DNA of 39,079 nucleotides, taken from NCBI GenBank assembly GCA_012031225.1, contig JAAUTZ010000029.1, forward strand, positions 1 through 39,079. Reading direction: 5' to 3'. Shown here one piece after another: positions 15,048-23,240 of this stretch (position 1 is its first letter; each line of letters begins with the position of its first letter). Origin of the DNA: Chloroflexaceae bacterium (GTDB taxonomy: Bacteria > Chloroflexota > Chloroflexia > Chloroflexales > Chloroflexaceae). The notes under the pieces were generated by a model. It searched no databases, was not told where the DNA came from, and saw only the letters and a list, made by a program, of their open reading frames with translations. A program made the translations under genes and the position numbers.

Positions 15048-15992
15048 ATGCCGCAGCGTGCATGGCTTCCATTTCTGGTGCTAGCAGGGGGCGTATTGAT
15101 TGCCTCGACATCAGCGATCATGATCCGCTTCGCCCAAAACACGGGGATGCCCTCGCTTACCATTGCGGCAGGGCGCATGCTGGTCGCCGCGCTAGTGCTG
15201 CTGCCGCTCGCGTGGCTGCGGGTGGGCGATGAGCTACGCCGCTTGCAGCCGCGCCAGATCGGGTGGGGGCTGCTCTCCGGCGTATGTCTGGCGTTGCACT
15301 TCGCGGCGTGGATCAGCTCGCTCGCCTACACCTCCGTTGCCAGCAGCGTCGCGCTCGTCTCGACGGGCCCCCTGTGGATCGCGCTGCTCTCGTTCCTGCT
15401 CTTCCGCGAGCAGCCCGGCGCAGTCGCTCTCGGTGGCATCGCCCTGACCGTGATGGGCAGTATCTTGATTGGCGTGAGCGATGCGGCAGTCCGCACTGGG
15501 TCCTACCCGCAAGCCACACTTGGCAACCTGCTGGCGGTGCTCGGCGCACTGACGGTATCGGGCTACCTGCTGATTGGGCGCAACTTGCGCCGCACCCTCT
15601 CGTTGTTGGCGTATATCTGGCTGGTGTACACCAGTGCCGCCGTAATCTTGCTGGCGTGGGTGTTGGTGCAGGGCGTGCCGCTCTTCGGCTTCGCCCTGAT
15701 TGCCTACCTCAGTATCATTGGTCTTGCCATCGGCCCCCAGCTACTGGGGCATACCTCATTCAACTGGGCGTTGCGTTACCTCTCGGCAACCTTCATTGCC
15801 GTGGCGGTGCTAGGCGAACCGATTGGCTCGGCGGGGCTTGCGTGGCTGATCTTTGGCGAAGGCTTCGCGCCGCTTCAGCTTGGCGGCTTCGTGCTAGTGC
15901 TAGCGGGGATCTATTTCGCCTCGCAGATGGAACGTCCGCGTGATCCGCCGCCCCCATCCGAGACATTGGTATCCACTCCGGCGGAACCATAG
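15048..15992 (+). CDS. EamA-family (DMT) transporter
   Basis: 314 residues from the ATG at 15048, four bases after the DUF368 stop. Ten predicted membrane segments in two EamA repeats (about 5-140 and 160-295); conserved features include IASTSAIMIRFAQ, a SVALVSTGPLWIAL helix in repeat 1 and FIAVAVLGEPIGSAGLAWLIFGE in repeat 2. DMT exporters move small metabolites, often amino acids or nucleotides; the substrate cannot be told from sequence. Cytoplasmic Pro-rich tail. Probably cotranscribed with the DUF368 gene and the phosphoesterase. Confidence 0.92.
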   Translation: MPQRAWLPFLVLAGGVLIASTSAIMIRFAQNTGMPSLTIAAGRMLVAALVLLPLAWLRVGDELRRLQPRQIGWGLLSGVCLALHFAAWISSLAYTSVASSVALVSTGPLWIALLSFLLFREQPGAVALGGIALTVMGSILIGVSDAAVRTGSYPQATLGNLLAVLGALTVSGYLLIGRNLRRTLSLLAYIWLVYTSAAVILLAWVLVQGVPLFGFALIAYLSIIGLAIGPQLLGHTSFNWALRYLSATFIAVAVLGEPIGSAGLAWLIFGEGFAPLQLGGFVLVLAGIYFASQMERPRDPPPPSETLVSTPAEP

Positions 15993-16010
15993 AGCAAAGG
16001 AAAGAAGTGT

Positions 16011-16868
16011 ATGCCTGCCACCCTGATGCACATATCGGATCTCCACGCCGGTCCGCCCTTTCTTCCAGAAGTCGCTAAAGCCCTGACGACCCATGCCTAT
16101 GATCTGAAGCCAGACTTGCTCGTGCTGTCGGGCGATTTTGTGCAGCGGGCGGATCGGGGGCATCAGTGGCAGGTTGCCCGCGAGTATCTCGCCACGCTGC
16201 CGCAGCCGCGCCTGTACGTATCTGGCAACCACGATGTACCACTCTTTAATGTTTACCACCGCCTCTTTCAGCCCTACCGCCCCTATCAGCGCAACATCAC
16301 CACAACGATGAACCCGATCTTTGCCCACGCCGAGCTGAACCTGTATGTGGTGGGCGGCGATACCGCCCATGGCATCACGATTGCGGGCGGCTACCTGAAC
16401 AAGTTCCAGATCCATGCAATGGAAGCCGCCTTTGCCCAAGCCCCCGCCACCGCCTGCAAAATTGCGGTGCTGCACCACCCCGTGATTGATCCGCCCGACA
16501 ACCACGAGAGCGAGCCGCTCGCCAATGAGCGCGAAGTGGTGGCGATGCTTGCCCGCGCAGGGGTAGAATTGGTGCTGAATGGACATGTGCATTTCTTCCA
16601 CGTCGGCACCGTGCAGGAGCTGTGGGGCACGCTGCGCTGGCTCCGTACCCCGCCCCCACCGCCCGCCCGCCGGATGGTCCTGTGTACCGCAGGCACGGCA
16701 ACCTCGCAGCGCGGGCGGGGGCCTGATCATGGGAAGAATTCGTTCAACCTGATTACGATTGACGAACAGACCATCCGTGTGCAACCATGGTACTATCAGC
16801 GAGCCGCGCAGCAGTTCGAGCCACAACAGGAATATTGTTTTGAGCGGGATCGCCCGCACGCAGGATAA
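16011..16868 (+). CDS. Calcineurin-like metallophosphoesterase
   Basis: 285 residues with AAAGGAAAGAAG just upstream of the ATG. All five metal-site motifs of the superfamily are present: SDLH (Asp10, His12), GDF (Asp42), GNHD (73-76), VLHHP (about 153-157) and NGHVH (about 186-190). It resembles class III cyclic-nucleotide phosphodiesterases (CpdA/Icc-like), although the substrate is not certain. Cytoplasmic, no signal peptide. An insert RTPPPPPARR lies before the last strand. Confidence 0.9.
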   Translation: MPATLMHISDLHAGPPFLPEVAKALTTHAYDLKPDLLVLSGDFVQRADRGHQWQVAREYLATLPQPRLYVSGNHDVPLFNVYHRLFQPYRPYQRNITTTMNPIFAHAELNLYVVGGDTAHGITIAGGYLNKFQIHAMEAAFAQAPATACKIAVLHHPVIDPPDNHESEPLANEREVVAMLARAGVELVLNGHVHFFHVGTVQELWGTLRWLRTPPPPPARRMVLCTAGTATSQRGRGPDHGKNSFNLITIDEQTIRVQPWYYQRAAQQFEPQQEYCFERDRPHAG

Positions 16869-16875
16869 CACCTGA

Positions 16876-16931
16876 ATCTGCCTTTGAGCCGGGCAGATGC
16901 AGCACTCCTGCTGCCCTCCGTGGGTAGCAGG
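16876..16931 (+). terminator. Two tandem hairpins between the phosphoesterase and NUDIX genes
   Basis: Hairpin 1: ATCTGCC (16876-16882) with GGCAGAT (16892-16898). Hairpin 2: CCTGCTGCCC (16907-16916) with GGGTAGCAGG (16922-16931), a 10-bp stem with one G-U pair and a 5-nt loop. There is no T-tract, so a classic intrinsic terminator is not shown; it may be an attenuating or mRNA-processing element. Confidence 0.45.
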
Positions 16932-16948
16932 GCACAGAGGATACCCCT

Positions 16949-17629
16949 ATGACCATCAGTGCAGACTGGCATGCTGGCGGCGTGCCATATCAACTGGAAT
17001 TGGTGCAGCATGCCCTGAACCTATCACCGCCACCCGCCCCTAGCGAGTTGGTGGCAGTGCGTGAGATGGATGGCGAACTGGCGGTGCGCCAGCCCACCGA
17101 CGGCTCTACGCCGCGCCAATCGGCCGTGTTGCTGCTGCTCTACCCGCAGCAGGAGCAGCTCTGGCTGCCGCTCACGGTGCGGAGCTTCAGCCTTGCCAAA
17201 CATCGCGGCGAAGTCTCGTTGCCGGGCGGCTCGGCCGATCCCGCTGATCCCGATCTGGTGACGACGGCTCTGCGCGAGACGGAAGAGGAGCTAGGCATCG
17301 CTGCCACTACAATCAGCGTGCTAGGCAACCTGACCCCGTTCTACATCCCGGCCAGCAACTTTGAATTGTTGCCCGTGGTGGGCTATATTGGGCAACTGCC
17401 GCCGCTGGTGCCCAATCCGGCGGAGGTGGCCCAAGTGCTGCACATTCCATTGGCCCTGCTGGCGGATCGGCGCATTGTGCAGCAGGAGGTGTGGCAGCTG
17501 CATGAGCGGCAGATGCGCGTGGAGTATTTCGCCATACAGGGCTACAAGGTGTGGGGCGCAACCGCCTTGCTGCTGAGTGAGCTGATCGCACGGGTGCAGC
17601 GTGTGGCGGGGGATCTGCAATCCCAATAG
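16949..17629 (+). CDS. NUDIX hydrolase, CoA pyrophosphatase-like (NudL type)
   Basis: 226 residues. The segment LTVRSFSLAKHRGEVSLPGG followed by SADPADPDLVTTALRETEEE and LGI matches the UPF0035/CoA-diphosphatase signature (xxTxRSxxxxxHxGEVxxPGG) joined to a NUDIX box in the slightly longer spacing used by NudL proteins; RETEEELG supplies the metal-binding glutamates. Such enzymes cut CoA and its derivatives to phosphopantetheine and 3',5'-ADP. The first approximately 45 residues are poorly conserved. No ribosome binding site of note before the ATG. Confidence 0.9.
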   Translation: MTISADWHAGGVPYQLELVQHALNLSPPPAPSELVAVREMDGELAVRQPTDGSTPRQSAVLLLLYPQQEQLWLPLTVRSFSLAKHRGEVSLPGGSADPADPDLVTTALRETEEELGIAATTISVLGNLTPFYIPASNFELLPVVGYIGQLPPLVPNPAEVAQVLHIPLALLADRRIVQQEVWQLHERQMRVEYFAIQGYKVWGATALLLSELIARVQRVAGDLQSQ

Positions 17630-17644
17630 AAATGAGGCAACCTT

Positions 17645-18598
17645 TTGACCCAACCTGAACCAGACCTAATGCACATTCCGCTGTCGCACGCGATAGCGGA
17701 GACGCACGCCCTGTACCGCACATTCCTGCCGATTGGCTTTGAGCGGCTGTGTACCTGCCCCCCAACCCACCTGAACTGCATGACGGCAAAAGAATGGATT
17801 AAAAGCCAAATAGGGGTATGGCAGTTTGCCTATGAAGGGCGCGATATTCGGGACAAGAATTTGCACCCCGCGACCTTCCCCCTTGCGCTTGCACGCAAGG
17901 TGATCGAACTCTTTACGCACGAGGGGGAGTTGGTACTTGATCCGTTTGTGGGCAGTGGCACAAGCCTGCTCGCGGCGCAAGATGCTAACCGTAACGCCGT
18001 TGGCTTTGACCTTCAGCCCGATTACATTGCGCTCTGTGAGCAACGCCTGCAAAGCCCTACGCTGTTTCAGCAAACGCAGCAATATGCGATCCTCGATGAT
18101 GCCCGCCATATTCCGTTGTACATTCGCCCCGAAACCGTGAGCCTGATCTGGACTTCGCCGCCCTATGCAAATATGCTTAACCGCAAGCGCAAGAACAAAT
18201 CGCGGCGCGGCAGCGAACGCCAAAACGAACAGTATGATAAAGTGGAACAATACTCGCAAGACAGCCGCGATTTGGGCACGATGAGCATTGCCGAGTATAC
18301 GACGGCGATGGGCGATATTTATGAACAATTGCTGCCGTTGCTCAAGCCCAAAGCGCACTGTGTCATCAATGTGCCCGACATGTGGTGGGAGAACGAACGG
18401 ATCACCATTCACATTGAGCTGATCGAAGAGCTGCGCCGACGGGGGTATGAGTTCCGGAATACGATCATCTGGGATCGCACCAACATCGTGAACCGGATTG
18501 GCATCTTTGGCTGGCCTTCCAACTACATCACGATGGGCACGACCTTTGAGTATCTGCTGGATTTCTGGCGGCCACCGGAACCTAAAACGGTGAAGTAG
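17645..18598 (+). CDS. Type II DNA methyltransferase, N4-cytosine-type, partner of the MvaI/BcnI-like nuclease
   Basis: 317 residues starting at a TTG (GAGG 7 nt upstream); an ATG at 17669 is the alternative. SAM-binding motif DPFVGSGTS (99-107) with the preceding motif X segment (HPATFPLALARKVIELF), then catalytic motif IV TSPPY (170-174). SPPY rather than DPPY points to N4-cytosine methylation. The order X-I-IV is that of permuted N6/N4 enzymes. A basic patch RKRKNKSRRGSER follows motif IV. M.MvaI and M.BcnI, partners of the related nucleases, are N4-cytosine methyltransferases, which is consistent. It would protect host DNA at the site cut by the enzyme encoded 26 bp downstream. Confidence 0.9.
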   Translation: MTQPEPDLMHIPLSHAIAETHALYRTFLPIGFERLCTCPPTHLNCMTAKEWIKSQIGVWQFAYEGRDIRDKNLHPATFPLALARKVIELFTHEGELVLDPFVGSGTSLLAAQDANRNAVGFDLQPDYIALCEQRLQSPTLFQQTQQYAILDDARHIPLYIRPETVSLIWTSPPYANMLNRKRKNKSRRGSERQNEQYDKVEQYSQDSRDLGTMSIAEYTTAMGDIYEQLLPLLKPKAHCVINVPDMWWENERITIHIELIEELRRRGYEFRNTIIWDRTNIVNRIGIFGWPSNYITMGTTFEYLLDFWRPPEPKTVK

Positions 18599-18624
18599 TT
18601 CACGCTATTCTTTCGGTCTGTATC

Positions 18625-19419
18625 ATGGAATTATTTACCAAGCAATCATTGATTGCCAAACTCAAAGCAATTCGTGAACAAGGGTGGATCCAAAGTACCC
18701 GTTCCAGCAAAAACGATGGTGCAATCGGCAACACGCTTGAAGATTTGCTTGGAATCAAGGAAAATAATCTTCCGCTGCCCAATGCGGCTGAGTGGGAGAT
18801 CAAGGCGCAACGGGTGGGGAATAAAAGTCTCACGACCCTCTGCCATCTGGAGCCATCGCCACAGGCCCTCAAAATGGTAGCGCGGCTGTTGCTCCCACAA
18901 TATGGGTGGACACACAAGAAAGCTGGAACTGAATATCCGATCACCGAACGGAGTTTCCGGCAGACAGTCCACGCACACGGCTACAGTGATCGTGGCTTCA
19001 TCGTACAGGTTGATCCAGCGTTGCAACGAATTGCGGTATCATTCAATCATACACAGGTTGCCCTGCGCCATGCGGTGTGGCTACGCGAGGTTGAACAGCA
19101 GGTCGGCTTGGGCGAATTGGAGCCGCAGCCATATTGGGGCTTTCATGATCTGGAGCATAAGCTCGGCACGAAGCTGCACAATACGTTCTATGCTGAGGCA
19201 GAAGTACGTCGTGGGCAGGGCCTAGTAGAATTTCGATATATACGTTTCTTCATCTTGCAAGGGGTTGCCCTTGAGCGGTTTCTCGCAGGCTTGCATAAGG
19301 GGATGGTCTATGTTGACTTTGATGCTCGCACGGGGCATAATCACGGCACCAAGTTCCGAGTACGGGCAAACTACTTGCCCCAGCTCTATGCAACGATACA
19401 CGATATAGATACGCTATGA
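18625..19419 (+). CDS. MvaI/BcnI-family type II restriction endonuclease
   Basis: 264 residues. The N-terminal part matches the family: EQGWIQSTRS, then GAIGNTLEDLLGIKENNLP (about 32-50), then EWEIKAQR with the catalytic Glu58-x-Lys60; near the end GHNHGTKFRV corresponds to the conserved histidine segment of MvaI. From memory, MvaI reads GWHETKR, GKTFEDLLEKEEDNL, IEIK and THDHGTAFRI at the same places. MvaI cuts CCWGG and BcnI cuts CCSGG, as monomers. The first third of the gene is visibly more A+T-rich than its neighbours, suggesting recent acquisition. The stop codon overlaps the next start as ATGA. Confidence 0.9.
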   Translation: MELFTKQSLIAKLKAIREQGWIQSTRSSKNDGAIGNTLEDLLGIKENNLPLPNAAEWEIKAQRVGNKSLTTLCHLEPSPQALKMVARLLLPQYGWTHKKAGTEYPITERSFRQTVHAHGYSDRGFIVQVDPALQRIAVSFNHTQVALRHAVWLREVEQQVGLGELEPQPYWGFHDLEHKLGTKLHNTFYAEAEVRRGQGLVEFRYIRFFILQGVALERFLAGLHKGMVYVDFDARTGHNHGTKFRVRANYLPQLYATIHDIDTL

Positions 19420-20897
19420 GTACACCGATTGAATCTGTGCGCGGCATGCGCGACGTGCTACCGGATGAATACCGTACCCTTGCGCGGGTGCGCCACCAAC
19501 TCACCGCGACGCTGACCAGCTACGGCTATGCGTGGCTCGATCTGCCGATTGTGGAATACCGCGATCTGTACCTCCGCAAGGTGGGCGAAGAGCTTGCGGG
19601 CAAGCTGTACGAATTTACGGTGAGCGGGCGTGAATTGGCCCTGCGCCCCGAATGGACGGCTTCCGTGCTGCGGGCGTATGTCACCCATCTGCACGAGCAG
19701 CCGCTGCCGTTGCGCCTCGCCTACACCGGCCCCGTGTTCCGCTACGAACGCCCGCAACGCCGCACCTATCGCCAATTCACCCAGCTTGGCGTAGAGCTGA
19801 TTGGTGCGCCCGCGCCGCGTGCTGATGCCGAAGTGATCGCCCTCGCCTGTGCTGGCTTGGAGGCTATCGGCATCGCTGATTACCGGATCACGCTGGGGCA
19901 TATCGGCGTGGTGCGCCAATTGCTCACCCAATTGGGGCTAGAGGAGCGCACGCAGGGCATCCTGATCTGGAACCTTGAGCGGCTCCGCACGAAAGGCGTA
20001 GCGGCCCTGCGCGAGCGGCTGGATGAGCTACACATCAGCCGCCCCGATGATGCCGCATTGCTTGCGGGCATGGATGATGAACATGCCTCGCGCCTGCTGC
20101 TGCACACCATGCAAGAGATCGAAGTGAGCCTATCATTGGGCACCCGCCCGCCCGCAGAGATTGTGCAACGGCTCGTCCGCAAGTTGCGGCGCGGCGATCC
20201 CCTGCCGCGCATTGAACGTGCGCTGGATCTGCTCGTGCGCCTGACTGCGCTGCACGGCCACCCCGCGACGGTGTTGCCACAGGTCATCGCCCTGCTGGAG
20301 CAGGAAGACCTGCACACGCCCGCCCTTGCCGAGCTACAAGCCCTGCTCGGCACGCTTGCCGAACATCGCATTGATCCGGCGCGGCTCACGCTCGATTTCG
20401 GCATGGGGCGCGGGCTGCACTACTACACCGGCATGATCTTTGAACTGTATGATAACGAGGGCTACCAACTCTGCGGCGGCGGCCGCTACGATGATCTGGT
20501 GCTGGCACTGGGCGGGCGACAAGCTGTGCCAGCCGTCGGCTTCTCGTATGGGCTAGAGCGGCTGGTGAGCGAGCTACCCGCCGCCGTGCCAGCTGCGCCG
20601 CCCCACCTGCTTGTGATCCCGGTAGCCAGTGAAGACTACGCCTACGCGCTAGAGGTTGCCCAGCACGCTCGCCACGTCGGCTACATCGCCTACGTCGAGC
20701 TACGCGAGCGCGGCGTGGCGGCCAATCTGCGTGAGGCGGCCCGACGCGGCATCACGGCGGTGGCACTCGTGGGCAGCGAGGAGCGCAGCACTGCTAGCCT
20801 GCTCTGGCGTGATCTGGCTCGCCGCGAGGAACAGCGGCTCTCGCTCACGAGCATCCCGCCCGCCGCCGTGAGTCGGCTCCCGCCGGAGGAGGCATAG
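19416..20897 (+). CDS. Histidyl-tRNA-synthetase-like protein (HisZ or HisRS paralogue)
   Basis: 493 residues; its ATG overlaps the stop of the restriction gene. Class II synthetase core: RGMRDVLPDE motif 1 region, GRELALRPEWTASVLR, motif 2 FRYERPQRRTYRQFTQLGVE (about 111-130), and GMGRGLHYYTGMIFELY plus GGGRYDDL and VGFSYGLERL (motif 3). A C-terminal anticodon-binding-like domain (about 395-475) is present, which HisZ usually lacks. The HisRS signature RGLDYY is altered to RGLHYY, so true synthetase activity is doubtful. It may be the regulatory subunit of ATP phosphoribosyltransferase (histidine synthesis) or another paralogue; no his genes are adjacent. Confidence 0.75.
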   Translation: MSTPIESVRGMRDVLPDEYRTLARVRHQLTATLTSYGYAWLDLPIVEYRDLYLRKVGEELAGKLYEFTVSGRELALRPEWTASVLRAYVTHLHEQPLPLRLAYTGPVFRYERPQRRTYRQFTQLGVELIGAPAPRADAEVIALACAGLEAIGIADYRITLGHIGVVRQLLTQLGLEERTQGILIWNLERLRTKGVAALRERLDELHISRPDDAALLAGMDDEHASRLLLHTMQEIEVSLSLGTRPPAEIVQRLVRKLRRGDPLPRIERALDLLVRLTALHGHPATVLPQVIALLEQEDLHTPALAELQALLGTLAEHRIDPARLTLDFGMGRGLHYYTGMIFELYDNEGYQLCGGGRYDDLVLALGGRQAVPAVGFSYGLERLVSELPAAVPAAPPHLLVIPVASEDYAYALEVAQHARHVGYIAYVELRERGVAANLREAARRGITAVALVGSEERSTASLLWRDLARREEQRLSLTSIPPAAVSRLPPEEA

Positions 20898-20905
20898 CCA
20901 CGCCA

Positions 20906-21091
20906 ATGAGTACCCTGCGCCTCAGTATCTATATCGGGCTGTTGCTGGTGATGCTGGCGGGGGTGGTTGCGCTAGCGATCACCATGCCCACCGTGCCGCA
21001 CATTGCGCTGGTCGTGCTATTTGCCGTCGGCTTCTACCCCCTGATCCGCACCGCCTTGCGCCTGCACCGTGAACATCGCAAGCACGAGTGA
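20906..21091 (+). CDS. Small two-helix membrane protein
   Basis: 61 residues, eight bases after the HisZ/HisRS-like gene, sharing its GGAGGAGG region as a distant ribosome binding site. Two hydrophobic segments (about 7-27 and 31-50) followed by a basic tail LRLHREHRKHE. No family recognised. Position suggests cotranscription with the gene before it. Confidence 0.6.
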   Translation: MSTLRLSIYIGLLLVMLAGVVALAITMPTVPHIALVVLFAVGFYPLIRTALRLHREHRKHE

Positions 21092-21109
21092 CGAATGCCC
21101 CCCGCCCTG

Positions 21110-21118
21110 TGGTACAAT
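21110..21118 (+). promoter_or_regulatory. Extended -10 promoter of the polysaccharide cluster
   Basis: TGGTACAAT is an extended -10 (TG-n-TACAAT) 60 bp upstream of the ATG at 21178. The -35 (GTGACG, 19 bp spacer) is weak. It would transcribe the long plus-strand glycan cluster starting at 21178. Confidence 0.5.
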
Positions 21119-21177
21119 ACCCTCTGTGACTTATGCTGGGGTGTGTCCAATCCGTAAACTCGATCCCATAATCCTGT

Positions 21178-23217
21178 ATGGCTGACCTAACCGCGCCTGT
21201 CCCAACTGAGCTTGCCCCTACGCCTGTGGTGCATCGCCTAGCTACCCGCCGCGAGAGCGTGCTGCTAGCGGTGGTGCTGCTCGTGGCTCTGCTGCAAGGC
21301 GTGATCTACCTGTTCCTGCTCCCCGCGTGGCAGCACTACGATGAGCCGTCGCACTTTGAATATGCGTGGCTCATGGCGCACGGCGGCTACGATTGGACGG
21401 CTGGGCGGCTCGGCGCAATAGACCGCTCGCCCGACGCGCAAGCGCAGATCAACGAGCTACGCCGCACGCTCCTCGCCTCGATGATTGCCAATGACTTCTA
21501 TCGCGGGATGCCCGTGCCCGATCTCAATGCCGAACGGCTCCGGATCGGCTTTGAAGCCTTCGAGCATCCGCCCGGCTACTACCTGCTTGCGAGCATCCCC
21601 ATCGCCATGCTTACCGATGCCCCGCTCGAAACCCAACTGCGGGCCGCACGCGGCATATCGCTAGGGCTGTTCCTGCTCACGATCTGGATGGTGGCGATGC
21701 TGATGCGCGACCTGACCAGCAGGGGCAACCCCTTGCGTTGGGCTGTACCGCTAGCTCTCGCGCTCCTGCCGCCCTTTGTAGATGTGATGACCGCTGTTAA
21801 TAGCGATGCCGCCGCCGTCGCCTCAGGCACGTTCTGGCTGTGGGGCGCAGTGCGCCTGCTGCACGCCCCCGCCGGACAGTTCACGCGCCACCACGAATTG
21901 GCGATAGCGTGGCTGCTGCTCGCAACTGTGCTGCTCTTCCTCAGCAAAAACACTGCCGCCGTACTTGCGGTGCTGCTGCCGCCCGTGCTACTGGTTGCGC
22001 TATGGCGGTGGCAAGGCTGGCAGTGGTATTGGCTGGCTCTGCCCGTCCTGCTCGGTGGTGGTGTGGGCGCGGCGTTCCTGATGCGTTCTGGCGACACGGC
22101 CCTGTGGTATCGCTGGCTGGGCGCAAACACCCAAGCTAGCCCCACCCGGATTGCCACCCCAGCCGCCCCGCACGGCGCATACGCGCTGCTGCTCGAAGCC
22201 ACCACACCGATCCAGCAACGCCGCCTGATCCACCCAATCCTATTCTCGCGCACGCCGGCCGGCGAAACTGTGACCGTCGGGGCGTGGCTCTGGGCCGATC
22301 AGCCCGTCACGATTGGCGGGCTAGGGCTAGGCGCAAGCAGTGTGCCGGGTGCGCCCTTCATGGCCGAACTGCACGAGCCACTGGAGCTTACCACCACCCC
22401 GACATTTGTTGCCTATACCTTCGCTGTCCCGCCGGAAACCCAAGCCCTGCACACGATCATCGCCCTCGATGGGCGCGGCGTGCGCCTAGAGCCGCCGGTG
22501 CAGGTCTACCTCGATGGAGTTGTATTGGCGGTGGGTACGTTCCCCACCGATAGTGCGCCCAGCTTCAGCGATGCCGATGGGCGCACGGGCCTATGGGGCG
22601 GGCAGCCATTTGAGAACCTGATCCGCAACGCCTCCGCCGAGCAAGCGTGGCTGCGCCTAAATCCCGCCTTTGAGCAAGCCCTCGATCAGCTGGTCTCGCT
22701 GGGCTGGGGGCGCACCCCCGCACTGCTGCTGGCAACCCTCCAAGATACCGAACGCAGCCGTGAGATCGCCGCTATCTATGGGGGCTGGCTGCCCTACGAT
22801 GGGCTGTTCACTGGGCTGGCGTGGGGGCAGATCCGCTTCGCTCAGCCGCTGCTCACAGGCCTCTTGCGGGGCTGGCTGGGGCTTGCGCTGGTGGGTTGCC
22901 TGTGGGGGCTGTGGCGCATCCGCCACAACCGCACCCTGTTGGTGACGCTGCTCGTTGCATTCCTGCCTGCGCTGCTCCTCGTGTGGGGCGGCACGCTCCT
23001 GCGGGCTTTCCCCAAAATCAGCGAAGGAGCCGTTTATCCTGTCGCCCGCTACACCTACCCCGCCATCACTGCGACAGTGCTGGTCTTGCTGGGGGGCACT
23101 GCCGCCCTCGTGCCGCGCCGCTTGCAGACAGCCGTGCTGATCGGGCTGGTTGCAGCAATTGGACTACTCAACCTAGCTTCCCTGATCCTGATCTGGAACT
23201 ACTATGCTGCTGCCTAA
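21178..23217 (+). CDS. Large polytopic membrane protein, DUF2142/GT39-like glycosyltransferase
   Basis: 679 residues with roughly ten to twelve membrane helices (first at about 30-48). After helix 1 comes WQHYDEPSHFEYA, the acidic first-loop motif expected in DUF2142 and GT-C glycosyltransferases, where Asp/Glu binds metal or the lipid-linked sugar donor. A non-membrane region at about 315-460 (with LIHPILFSRTPAGETVTVGA and repeated beta strands) looks like a carbohydrate-binding beta-sandwich inserted before the last helices. Probable role: transfer of sugars from polyprenyl phosphate to a glycan on the outer face. First gene of the cluster, 23 bp before the secreted hydrolase. Confidence 0.75.
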   Translation: MADLTAPVPTELAPTPVVHRLATRRESVLLAVVLLVALLQGVIYLFLLPAWQHYDEPSHFEYAWLMAHGGYDWTAGRLGAIDRSPDAQAQINELRRTLLASMIANDFYRGMPVPDLNAERLRIGFEAFEHPPGYYLLASIPIAMLTDAPLETQLRAARGISLGLFLLTIWMVAMLMRDLTSRGNPLRWAVPLALALLPPFVDVMTAVNSDAAAVASGTFWLWGAVRLLHAPAGQFTRHHELAIAWLLLATVLLFLSKNTAAVLAVLLPPVLLVALWRWQGWQWYWLALPVLLGGGVGAAFLMRSGDTALWYRWLGANTQASPTRIATPAAPHGAYALLLEATTPIQQRRLIHPILFSRTPAGETVTVGAWLWADQPVTIGGLGLGASSVPGAPFMAELHEPLELTTTPTFVAYTFAVPPETQALHTIIALDGRGVRLEPPVQVYLDGVVLAVGTFPTDSAPSFSDADGRTGLWGGQPFENLIRNASAEQAWLRLNPAFEQALDQLVSLGWGRTPALLLATLQDTERSREIAAIYGGWLPYDGLFTGLAWGQIRFAQPLLTGLLRGWLGLALVGCLWGLWRIRHNRTLLVTLLVAFLPALLLVWGGTLLRAFPKISEGAVYPVARYTYPAITATVLVLLGGTAALVPRRLQTAVLIGLVAAIGLLNLASLILIWNYYAAA

Positions 23218-23240
23218 ATATCGCTAAGGAGAACCTCACC

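Noticed and set aside
15900-16871. 323-codon open frame on the minus strand
   Set aside because: Antisense to the metallophosphoesterase, which has all five metal motifs.
17666-18412. 248-codon open frame on the minus strand
   Set aside because: Antisense to the DNA methyltransferase; no recognisable domain.
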